A stretch of DNA of 64,000 nucleotides from assembly GCA_946122785.1 (NCBI GenBank), contig CAMGYJ010000008.1, positions 53,640,963 through 53,704,962 of the forward strand. The letters run 5' to 3'. Made by a program: the position numbers and the translations under genes. The first letter of the stretch is position 1; every line of letters begins with the position of its first letter. The DNA is from Linum tenue. Taxonomy: Eukaryota > Streptophyta > Magnoliopsida > Malpighiales > Linaceae. This document shows, piece after piece, positions 33,274-43,231 of the stretch. The notes beneath the pieces are model-generated. The model was not told where the DNA came from. It did not search any database and saw only the letters and a program-made list of their open reading frames with translations.

Positions 33274-34488
33274 CTAAGTTTCGGTCCACCCCAAAACCTC
33301 CTTAAAGTTTAGGTTCTCGTCAATGAGGTGGAGTCGCAAGTCACGAGCATGTGGTATGACTGGTGATGAAAGCTCGTGCACTTGAGGCATATGAAGTCTC
33401 CATCCTCGAGACCTCTTCTTCTCTTCTCTCGTCTCATTGCCCCAAACCATATATGACAACATCGATTGACCACCATCGCATCCACCAAGAGGGACCGATG
33501 TCGATGTGGCCTTGGTCTGGCAAAGAGACACTACAAATGGGTCCTTGCTAAGCAGTTCCTCGAAGTTTGGTGGGGATATTACTTGTATTATAGGTCCGGT
33601 GCAAGCCTCTTCCACCTCAACTTCATCCTCAACCTGGACACCACTCGCTTCTTCAATCCCCCTTCCTTCTTCAAAATGTGGTCTCTCTCCTCGGAAAAGA
33701 TCAAGAACTACCTCTTCTTTGCTTTCTTCCTCATCCTCCACAACTTCTTTCCTCACCCTTTTTCTCTCTTCTTCTTCCATAACTGATTGGAGAGCAAGTC
33801 GCCATGCAATGTTCTCAATAAGTTCATCTTGCATCTCCTCGCTCAGGCCCAGCATGTCAGAGCGGAAATGGGGAAAGTTGTGATCTACCACCAGAGGATA
33901 CACTTGATCATGATTATCATGGGAGCTTTCCTTGACAACTTCTGTATGCTCCTCAACATCCTCACGATTGCCTTCTTCTTCCTCCACCTCTACTTGTATG
34001 GCAGCATAAAGGTTGTCTTGAGAAAACTGTGAACAGGCTTTCTCAATGACTTCTATGTGCTTCTTTATGCTCCGAAGGGTATCCTCTGTTTCACGAGGAA
34101 AGGAGAAGTCAGTTTGGGCAATGGCCTGGATATGAGGATCCAACTCGTGAAAGGATCTCTCAGGTACTCGAGCAATCTGCTCCACGAGAAGCCTCAAGTG
34201 ATAGTTTGGATCTAGCTGTGGAGTGTAGAATGGCTCTGCCGGATCACCCGTGAAGGCTGTGGCGAACTCAAGATTTGGTGGCCCTTCTTGTTGTGGGAGG
34301 AATTCTTCTTGATAAGGAGATTGTTCTTGAAATACCCAGGGGTCTGATTGTTCTTCGTAGTAGGGGGGTTGGTACTGAAACCCGACTCCATAGTCTTCTC
34401 CTCCTTGGTTATTCCAGGGAGTCTCGGGGTAATACCACTCAGATGGTGGTGGATACCCCCAATGATTGGAGAAGCCATGAGGGTCCAT
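33274..34488 (-). CDS. Element C 404-codon ORF, function unknown
   Basis: Open without a stop for 404 codons. It starts 115 nt after the primer-binding site, the slot used by gag in element B (120 nt). The first 60 or so residues are rich in Pro, Tyr, Trp and Gln (WGYPPPSEWYYPETPWN and similar); residues about 165-200 are strongly acidic (VEVEEEEGNREDVEEHTE); a second charged block lies near 235-265. There is no zinc knuckle, gag core, protease or polymerase motif, and no membrane segment. Its intact frame in a non-autonomous element suggests it was under selection while the element moved. It could be a highly diverged gag-like packaging protein, or a decoy ORF needed for translation or RNA stability. 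I do not recognise it. Confidence 0.7.
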   Translation of the reverse strand: MDPHGFSNHWGYPPPSEWYYPETPWNNQGGEDYGVGFQYQPPYYEEQSDPWVFQEQSPYQEEFLPQQEGPPNLEFATAFTGDPAEPFYTPQLDPNYHLRLLVEQIARVPERSFHELDPHIQAIAQTDFSFPRETEDTLRSIKKHIEVIEKACSQFSQDNLYAAIQVEVEEEEGNREDVEEHTEVVKESSHDNHDQVYPLVVDHNFPHFRSDMLGLSEEMQDELIENIAWRLALQSVMEEEERKRVRKEVVEDEEESKEEVVLDLFRGERPHFEEGRGIEEASGVQVEDEVEVEEACTGPIIQVISPPNFEELLSKDPFVVSLCQTKATSTSVPLGGCDGGQSMLSYMVWGNETREEKKRSRGWRLHMPQVHELSSPVIPHARDLRLHLIDENLNFKEVLGWTET

Positions 34489-34603
34489 GATTCAGATCTG
34501 CACCAACAAAAACAAAAAAAACACCCAAGTGAAAAGCAAGGGCGGAAAACAAAAGAAAAACGCTAAAGTAACAAACTTCTGCTTTTCCTAATAATCTAGA
34601 AAG

Positions 34604-34621
34604 TCCCCGGCAACGGCGCCA
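34604..34621 (-). other. Element C primer-binding site (tRNA-Asp)
   Basis: Complement reads TGGCGCCGTTGCCGGGGA, identical to element B, six bases from the 5' LTR. Confidence 0.9.
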
Positions 34622-34627
34622 AAAACT

Positions 34628-36003
34628 TGACTCGCTAAAACACAACACCTAACAATGGCCAAGTGTAACCAATGAAAGGGACTGCAGTATAGTGGCACAA
34701 GTAATAAATATCGAATACATGGGTCTCTAGAGTTACTATTACTCAGCTTCAGTTCATTATCTAGCAAACTAGATTAAGGATTGATTTATAAACTACTCTA
34801 CTGACTACTCTACTAATTACAAGTTGGGAACTCACTTAGGTATGATTCCCCCTAGCTCCTCAATTAGGTCCAAGTTGCAATTACCTTTGGTTGATCTACT
34901 GTTGATTAAACTGCGTAAGATCCTAAATTAGCTTGGAATCTCTTAAGTTGACCAAGCCCTCTCAGACAGAATACCCGGCAGGCGACTAGCCTTCACCAGG
35001 ATAGACTGCTAAGGCGATTCACACAGATCTCCACTACTGGAATGAATTCCAGTACAAAGCAGTGAATTGATTGACTCTCGCACAACCAATTCACCACTAT
35101 CAATCAAGGAAGCTCTCTTAACCTAATCAGATTCTATCTATCATAGGTTAAAGCAGAAATCAAGAGAATTTGATCAAGATTCAATTGACTCAATAAATCA
35201 TGCCTCAATCGATTATAATCAAACAATATAGCATCCAAAACTTCATACAAGAAAGATCCTAACACATGGAACTAGAGTTCCTCAAAACCTAGGTGAAGGG
35301 AAGTTACTCAATAGAGAAGAGAGAGACTGCAGAAATCTGATCTAGATCTTCAATCTCCATCTCCAACCTTGATTCCCGAGCTCCAATGGCAAAAAAATCC
35401 TCCAAAATAGCTCCAAGAATGTTTCCAAGTCGCTCACCCTCTCTAGGGTTCGTCCCTTGGGTGTTTGGGAACCAAAAACCCAGCTCTCTCCTTTCCTTTT
35501 GCTGAAAATCGGGTTTTAACCAAAAATTCTCGATCACAAGGGCAGGCCACACGGCCGTGTGGCTTTTCCAGCTGCCCGTGTGAAGGCTCGGTGATTTCCA
35601 CACGGCCACATGGCCAGGTCACACGGCCGTGTGGGTTTTTAGGCTTGCCCGTGTGGCTTGCTCAGCCTCTGTTTAATGCTTCGTTTCTCCCTCGTCCGGA
35701 CTCCGAATCAGTCGCCGTTTGATCCCAGACGCTCATAGTATCGTCCTCTTTCTTTCCATACCAAAATCCCATAATATGAGTTAGAAGTCCATTATTCCTC
35801 AGGTCATGCTCGTGTTTCTTCTCCCGAATTGCCAAATGATCTCTGATTGACTTGAAACTTGCGCCTATGCTTCAATTTACATGCTAGGACCTGAAATGTG
35901 ACAAAGGAACACAACCTAGCGTAAAATAGTCCAAAAAAGCATAAACTCAAGCCAAAATGATCAAGAAACAAGGGTGCAAACATGTGCAAATCCGATGTTA
36001 TCA
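34628..36003 (-). repeat. Element C 5' LTR
   Basis: 1376 bp, partner of 30500-31887. Inverted-repeat array at 35536-35657, including ACACGGCCGTGTGG and CTGCCCGTGTG arms. Confidence 0.93.
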
Positions 36004-36008
36004 GTTAT

Positions 36009-38632
36009 GTATCATTATCTACCATTCCATTATAAGCAGCCCTTTCATTTAATCGCATAATAATACAATAGGAATATGTTAACTAGTCTGATTAACTATG
36101 TTTGATGTGTGGTACATAGCGGCATTTAGATTACACTTTCCTTCTTACTAGCTTACTCGTTTTCCATCTAATAGAGCAGTTGTTAATTGCTTTTCTTTTA
36201 TTTTTTCAAACATAGACCTATAGTTCATTAGATTTTCCCTTTCCACTCGTTTCAAGACGGGCGACTAACAATCTAAATACAAATACTTTATATCTTAACC
36301 CGCAATGCATACATCAGAACTTTCAAAAATTAAACCCACAAAAATACCCATAATCTCGATCGAGTCATGATAATATGCATACTGAAAACTTCATTTTCAT
36401 AGCTTAATAATCTCGATCGTTGTGCATGTTAATTACTTTTTTTCTTCTCTACAAATAAAATTCTTTTCTTACCGATTTCTAGCATATCAAGAGCTATAAC
36501 CGAATCCACTAGATTTCATAAACGAATTCATTCACCCTTTCAGAATCATTCAATTCGAATTCAGATTTTTAATCCCAAAAATCAAATTTGTATACCATTT
36601 TCAAATCCATAAATAAATATTAGTTTTTTTCCTAGTTTGATCTCCCCAACCATAAAGAGTCAGGTTTGGAGAACCTCACCTAAATGGTCTTTCCTCAAAC
36701 TCTGCATCAAATAAAATAAGCAAATCATAAACCATAAACTAAGAGATAATCAATTGAAAAAAACAATAAAAACGCTCACCATACCCTTCAGTCGTCGTGG
36801 GTTGAACATCCTATGTCGCCGTCTCCATCGTCCACGGTTGCATAATCTGACTCCCAAAACCCACAAAGTAAACGTTAGAATCCCAGTCATAAATAAAAAA
36901 CAAATTAAACACACATGCAAATCAATATCTTATCCAGATCTGATCTCTCTTCAAATATGCAAAAATAAAGAAGGCTCAGAACCAATCCAAATCGAAGTAA
37001 ACGAAAATTGAAAAAGGAAAGAAAAATAAAAAAAAAAACTTACACTGCTGTCGTCGGCGTTCCTGTTGCCGCTCGTGGTACGGTCTCGACTGACGGCGGT
37101 CCCTCTCCGTTCCTCGTCTGAGTCCCAAAAACAAAACATAATAAGGAAAAAGAAATCAGAAATCAAAACTTCACAAAAAGACACAATCGAACCAAAAATA
37201 AAGAACATGCATGTCTAGTATCTTACCTAGATCGAGACCTTCTAGGTTGATTTAACTTGAATACGAGCGATTCCCTTGTCCAGCCAAGAAAAGGAGAAGA
37301 CGACGACGCAGAAGAGAGAGCTAGGTCTTCGGTTTCCCTTTCTCGGATTAGAGAGGGAGAACGCGAGAGAGAGAGGAGAGGAGAGAGTGACGCCTACGTT
37401 GTTTCGGTGGCTAGGGTTTCATCTTCTTCTCTCTGGAGGAGAAGAAGAGAGACGAGAGTGATAGAGGGTCGAGAGAGAGAGGAGTTGAGGCGGCCATTTG
37501 GGTTTGTTTAGGCTAGGGTTTCATCTTTTTGGGGAGTGCAAAAGAAAGGCGAGAGTGAGACAACGAGAGGATTAGGGAGGAATGAGAGAGAGTGGCGGCG
37601 GCCGCTTGATCTGTGTATAATGGATTAGGGTTTCATTTAAGAGAGGTGTATATACCTCGTCAATTACAATGACTAGATTACCCCTAGGGTTTTCAAATAT
37701 TTTCTGCCCCCTGCCACCACGTTTTGATGAAAGTTCGAAACTACCCTTCCCCTTCTCTGAAATAAAATGGCGGATAAAAAAAATGGTGGTTAGCGCGTCT
37801 CAAACTCTCGTTCAGTGGAGCGAGTGCGTTTAGACACTGGCAACTTAGCCAGTTGGGCTGCTGGCCCATCATGCGGTAAATTAACTATCTCGTTTAATTT
37901 TATTTGTTTAAAGTCCTTAATATGAAATGTAGAATGCGGATTAAGTTTATCTTGTTTTTTTCCAATACGTCAAATTACTTCCTAATAACTAAAATATTTG
38001 CACTTATTTTCATAACCTCATAATAACCTATATGAATTTTTATTAACAAAATCTTTAAAACAAAAATTACGTTCAGTGGAACGTGGTAAAAGTCATAATT
38101 AAAATGATCAAAGTTCTTAAAGAACTACGTGGACTTTGATCCCGTCTAACGGGTACGTAGGCAACCTATAAGGTTCGAGTCCAACTTACCAATCAATTTT
38201 ATCTTTTAATTTTTACGTTAGTGGCCGTATAATTAAATCACAATTAATACGATTTAATTTATTTAGTGGTCCAGTAAGGCCCTAAAAATATCTAAAATAC
38301 CTAATCATGAACTAAACGTCCATTGACGTATGAAATAAGTCATAAGTAATATATTAATGATCCAGTGAGATTTTAAAATACAGAATAATTACCAAAATAA
38401 AACCCAACACATATAAAATTTATCGACTTAAGTAGTACCGATTTAGGGCGTTGTGGGGTGTGATTTCACTTCCTCACACGTAACCGTACTCCCGAACCCG
38501 AATCTCTTAACCGCAGACCATATCTCGGTTCTGACCCTAAGGTTAGAGCCGATTCGAAGAGTGTTCGATCCACTCCAAGTAAGATCAATGGCGACTCCCA
38601 AAAAACGAACGCGACGACCCCGACAACCCCCG
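36009..38632 (+). repeat. Element A 3' LTR, last piece
   Basis: Matches about 7163-9945 with indels. Ends at CCCCCG, 17 bp or so short of the GCGACA terminus seen in the 5' LTR, and is joined directly to family-D UTR. Confidence 0.9.
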
Positions 38633-39610
38633 GAGAGAGAAAAGAGTAGTGTTGGAGTAAGTTCTTAAAAGAGAGCATTGGTTGATAAATGTAATGTGGC
38701 AAGTGTTTTACTCTCTAGTACCCCCCTCAAAAAGAAAAGAACAGAAAAAAAGAAAGAAAAGGAAATTAGAAAGAAAAAGAATCGAAAAAGAGGTAATAAA
38801 ACTGCGTAAATAAGGTAGAGAGTGCCACAAAAATCAAACAGTATGCTCTAGGAGGGGTTTCTCGGGATTCAAGCTATTGAAACCCCCACATTGTTGTTGA
38901 GCTCCTTCACTACCAAGTCGAAATGTGATAGCAAGAGTAGACCGAGGAAGAGCGCTTAAAGGTAGTTCATGATGCCTGATAGTTTGGAAGGGAGAAGCAA
39001 GGTTTCTGGCCGGTGGTAGTGGCCTTTATTTGTAGGGAAGGTTCTTAGCGAAACAATAGAACCTTCGGGTTTAGGGTGAAGATGTAGGACCTCATGTTGT
39101 GTTTGCCACCAACCAAAATCATTTTCCCCATGTCCAAGACAATTGCCAGTCACTTGAACCCGTGTCTAAGACCTCCAAACAAGATAGTGATGACAACCAT
39201 CATGTGAACTCTAACATTTAGAGGATGCCGCCGTGGTGAAGAGACGATAGGGCCGAGTGTTGATGATTGTGCACGTTCTTTTCACCAAAAAGATACCGAC
39301 CCCACTTGTCAAGAGAGTGAGTGATTTATTCTTGCTTTGCATGTCATATCATACCCCGGCGAGAACCTTTGTTGCCCATTCGTTTGTTCCTTGGACTTTA
39401 ATGTTATGCATGGTTAGTTGTAAACCTTGATTGTCATTTGTGGTAGATGTCGGTATTGCTTACAACGGTCCATGTGTTAATTTCCAATAGCCATTGAGAT
39501 TCACCACTTTGTGCCTTTTGATTTGTCCCTAAAGCATTTTGTTAGGTTTAGATATTACCTTGTGTGAAATGGTTTGCTTGTGGACAAGCAAACGTCTAAG
39601 GGTGGGGGAG
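38633..39610 (+). other. Family-D 3' UTR, right part, with polypurine tract
   Basis: Matches the reverse complement of about 58208-59240. About 110 bp of UTR present in the other copy is missing between 6218 and 38633. Ends AAGGGTGGGGGAG (39598-39610), a slightly decayed polypurine tract before the LTR. No gene. Confidence 0.75.
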
Positions 39611-40979
39611 TGTTTCAAAGTCTAACAGGTGAAACCAACCCCGGAGTCGAAAGTTGAAAGATAAGGTCAATCCAACCTCGGAGTCGAAAGTTAGAAGAAA
39701 AGGAGCAAAGACCGGGCAAAGAGGAGGATCAGCCAGAGTTCATGGTCCAGCATTAGTGTTCATGGTCTTCAGTATCGTCAACTGGAACCACAAATCGTTA
39801 ATAGCGAAGCGTCCGGAGGGGTTTCTGAGGTTACTGACTCAAAGGAAGTTTAAGGTCGCTAAGACCGTGACCTGGAACCACAAACCGTGAACCCCAGGAG
39901 TGAAGCGGTGCATTTTGATCCAACTCACTGAGTTCACGGACGCGTTCTGATGTGCACAGCCGTGAACTGGGCACGATCTTAGCATAAATGGAGAGCTGAA
40001 AGGAAGAAGATGGGAGATCCCAAAGTGAGAGAAACCTTCTTCTTCTTGAAACCCTAGAGAGAGAAAGTCACGAACCAAGAGGGAGAAGAGGCTAGGGTTT
40101 GCTCCAAGTGAAGATTTTGGGAAGTTCCTCTTCTTTGGAGGATCTCTACAATCACAAGGAGAGTTGGAGGCATCACAATGATGGTTTCTTTCTTCCTCTT
40201 TTGTGTTCTTCCTTTGTCCAATATGGAGTAGTTTCCCTTTCCACTTGGGTGTTTTAGAACCCTAACTACTATCATGTAATTGATTGTGTGGATTGAATGA
40301 TTGTGTGATGGTGGTGTTTAACTTAAGAATTGAGGTATTTTTCATGGTGATTGTGCATATTGTTTGCTTGACAATCTATTGTGCTATTCTAACCTAAATT
40401 AGAGAGAAGCCCCCTTATCTTAAAAGGCTCAAAATTGAGATGGGTTTTCTTAGGCATTCCGTGCCTCCTAACTAGGTTAATGAAGGGTAAACCTCTACTT
40501 GAATTAGACACTGAGGTTGATTGTGATTATGCCGTCCAAGCCTTGGTTTGAGGGAGAAGGTAAGTCAACCCTCAATTGTTTTGGCCAAGAGGGCTACAAT
40601 TGTAGCCTCTAATGCTTACCTTGGCCTAGCAATTGAGAGGATGGTTTCTAACCATTGTTGCACCTCCAACGGGTCAGAATTTTGTTGTCACACACTGATT
40701 CATTTGATCCCACGGTTCATGGTAGTTAGTTACGGGGAAGCAACACCCTAGTGAAGCTTCTCACCAAGAGTTTTCCACCCTATTACTTTTCAAAGTCTTG
40801 CTTTCAAATCGTAGATTGTAGAGATTTCAACAAACATCAATCCGCTAGATAATGTTCAAAGCAGGGGTACATGGGACGGCCCGGGTTGATATTTAAACAT
40901 ACATGGCCTATATTGCACCCATCTAAGATTTATAATTGGACCTTAGATGAGATTTTATTGTGATAGTCGGAGCGAGTCA
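39611..40979 (+). repeat. Family-D 3' LTR
   Basis: TGTTTCAAAG...GGAGCGAGTCA. Compared with the complete family-D LTR (58207-56734 minus) it lacks about 130 bp at its 5' end, the part starting TGATTCAGGCC. Contains GTTCACGG/CCGTGAAC inverted repeats at 39738-39972 and a decayed TATA region near 39983. The homologous fragment at 1-445 lies inverted. Confidence 0.85.
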
Positions 40980-41021
40980 CGGTGCATGACATTTCAATGA
41001 CCACAAGCTTGGGTTGATTGG

Positions 41022-41668
41022 TTGACCTTGGTGGAATGGTGCTATATCACTCTTTACCATGTCCGTTTTCGCCTCAACTCCTTCGCCACAATCTTACTAT
41101 TTCACATATGCGTCAGAAATAGTTTGATGATTGTCGGAGTTCCGAGCACAGTTTCATGTTCGGTGACATGGTTTACCTCCATCTTCAACCTTACAAGTAG
41201 GGTTCTGACGTAGGGCGTCATGGATCCAAGTTGGGTCCTCACTATTTTGGTCCTTACACTGTGCTCGCATTTATTGGAGAGGTGGCTTATCATTTGGATC
41301 TTCCACAAGACTCTCAGATTCATCATGTGCTTCATGTATCACGGCTGAAGCTATCCCATTCCATTGTGCCTCTAGAATCATCCCAATTCCCTGATGTGGA
41401 TGATGAGGGAACTCCAAAGTTGGCTCCAGCTGCCATTCTGGCCAGTCGGTTCGTCCAGCGCAATAACCAGGCTATCACACAGATTTTGGTCCATTGGATT
41501 CAACAAACTCTTGCTTGTGCAACCTGTGAGGATCTTCATCCCTTCCGACAACGTTTTCCTGCATTTTCGTCTTTGGGACAAGTCATTTGCCAAGGGGAGG
41601 AGATTTTTCATGATCCAACTAATAGGGACACTTGTGTAAGTCAATTGTACTCTTTGTTGACTGTATAA
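41022..41668 (+). pseudogene. Chromovirus integrase C-terminus and chromodomain fragment
   Basis: End of a Ty3/gypsy chromovirus pol, probably Reina-like. The translation shows FGDMVYLHLQPYK, GPHYFGPYTVLAFIGEVAYHLDLP and HHVLHVSRLK (the GPY/F module), then a decayed chromodomain (LVHW...ATCEDLHPFRQRFPAF) that would tether integrase to chromatin. A stop lies near 41199 and the frame restarts. Only this end of the element is present. A possible polypurine-to-LTR junction, GGGGGACACTTGATG, lies at about 41691-41705. Confidence 0.8.
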
Positions 41669-43079
41669 AAAGAAAGATGAGAGCTACTAATTGGGGGACA
41701 CTTGATGATAATAACAGAATCCTTACTTCCTACTTTTCTCTCTTCTTTTGATTCTTTCTTTTCTCTCCCAACTTCTCTGTTATCTCGCTAAAGCCATTTC
41801 CATTCCAGTGATAGTTACATCCACCGCCAATCCTGCCATGTTTTGTCGGGTGTTACAAAGTGTAAGTCATCTTCTTTTCTCAAGAGATTCCTCTAATCAA
41901 GTATTGTGGAACGAAATTGAGCAGTAGGATACGAGATTAGGATTCGCCGGAGCGAAGATGGGTATGATCGCCGGTCAATGAATTTGAGTTGACGGAGGGG
42001 ACAACGATACGTAGTTTTGTTGGATGGAGCTGGAGGAGAGTGAGGGAAAAGGAAGAGACACAAGGGTTTTCGATTTTTTTGAAAATAATAAATTAAAATT
42101 AATATATATCCATGTGGCACAGTCAAACAATTGACTTTTTGCCACGTCATAGTCAACTGACTTTTGAACGGATGAAAAGTTAACGATTTGACTATTATTT
42201 TGTTTTTTGAAAGATATAGCTATTATTTTGTTTAAAATGAAAGGTTTGACTAATATATTGTATTTACATTAAATAAAGTTCAATACTTTCATCTTCACCC
42301 AATGTACAAAAAGAGTTTTCCTCTCATCGCAAACTGTTGTCATGCCGGTGACATATTGGTCGTTACAATTGGTGAAATTCTTTTGATATGATCGATATGA
42401 TCAATCTTCGAATTTCAAATAAAAGGTATCACTTTTGTTGAATTTAATTAATAAAAATAAATTTTTACTTTGATTTTTGAATTTAAAAGTTAAATATTGA
42501 TGTTATTTGTTAGATGTTTTTTCCGTTGAATATTTTGTTTGTTAGATTCAAGTATTAATGTTTATATTATTTGTTTGAATCAAGTATAAAAATTTGTATG
42601 TTAGCGTTAAATATTATATTTAAATATGAGAATTTTTTTGTTTGAAATGTTATATTTTGTTTAAATACGAATGTAGATTTTTGAGAGATTGTCTTTGTCT
42701 TCTAATCTCTTCTACATATGTCTAAATTCATTTAGTGTTGATAATTTTACACTTTTTTTTTATTTATTTAGCTAAAATCAACATGAATTGATATAAACTA
42801 GTTATACCAAATTATCAATTTTCAGAACATACAACTTTCGAACTAGCATAACATTAGAAAGTGATTTTACAATCTTATAATGCATAATATGCTTTTTCTT
42901 TCACCGCCGCCCTCCTCCTCCTCCGCCGCGGCCGCCGCGCCTTGTCGTTCATCTTCCCTCCTAGCCACGCGCCGCCGCCGCTTTCTTTTCCCCCTCTTCT
43001 TCAACCTTCCCCTTCCCGTTCCCGTTCCAATTTTTTATTTTACATTTTATAATACATTAAAATTAAAGAAACTCTTACC
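41669..43079. other. Intergenic region upstream of LOG
   Basis: No gene supported. 41690-41870 may be the start of the chromovirus LTR. About 41890-42200 is an AT-rich segment with GCCACGTCATAGTCAACTGAC, similar in kind to the arms of the foldback element at 49367-50770 (GTTGACGTGGCA). 42240-42870 is very AT-rich. A short GC-rich CCGCCGCGGCC patch lies at 42903-42983, within the proximal LOG promoter region. Confidence 0.5.
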
Positions 43080-43088
43080 TATATAAAT
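43080..43088 (+). promoter_or_regulatory. LOG TATA box
   Basis: TATATAAAT, 144 bp before the start codon, followed by a CT-rich stretch near 43110 where transcription could begin. Confidence 0.6.
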
Positions 43089-43169
43089 ATACATATATTC
43101 CAAAGGCAATCTCTCCCCTCTCATTCCCAAATCCCAAACACAGACAAGACAGCAGAGGGGAAAAGAGAG

Positions 43170-43171
<2 letters not shown>

Positions 43172-43224
<53 letters not shown>
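43172..43224 (+). repeat. GA microsatellite in LOG 5' UTR
   Basis: About 26 GA dinucleotides ending 7 bp before the ATG. GA tracts are bound by the plant BASIC PENTACYSTEINE (GAGA-binding) factors, so length changes could alter LOG expression; that link is inference. Confidence 0.85.
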
Positions 43225-43227
<3 letters not shown>

Positions 43228-43231
43228 TAGA

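Larger units (their letters stand above)
30500..36003 (-). mobile_element. Element C: non-autonomous Athila-type retroelement
   Basis: 5504 bp on the minus strand: 5' LTR 36003-34628, tRNA-Asp primer site 34621-34604, one 404-codon ORF 34488-33274, post-ORF hairpin 33236-33219, short UTR, polypurine tract 31902-31888, 3' LTR 31887-30500. TSD GTTAT at 30495-30499 and 36004-36008. Small control motifs match those of element B, but gag, pol and the accessory ORF are all absent, so it must be mobilised by another element's proteins. It is inserted in the 3' LTR of element A. Confidence 0.93.
6219..38632 (+). mobile_element. Element A: non-autonomous Tat/Ogre-like retroelement
   Basis: 5' LTR 6219-9964, internal region 9965-14799, 3' LTR in three pieces (14800-15633, 30399-30494, 36009-38632) because B and C inserted into it. 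Both LTRs start TGTAGACACC; the 5' one ends GCGACA. The primer-binding site and a Tat-type gag are present, but no protease, reverse transcriptase or integrase can be found, so the element depended on a partner. A tandem repeat array precedes the 3' polypurine tract, as is common in Tat elements. The 3' end lacks the last 17 bp or so of the LTR and no TSD is visible, because a deletion removed the junction. Confidence 0.88.

Noticed and set aside
33363..34032. Plus-strand ORFs (62-125 codons) across element C
   Set aside because: Antisense of the continuous 404-codon minus-strand ORF.
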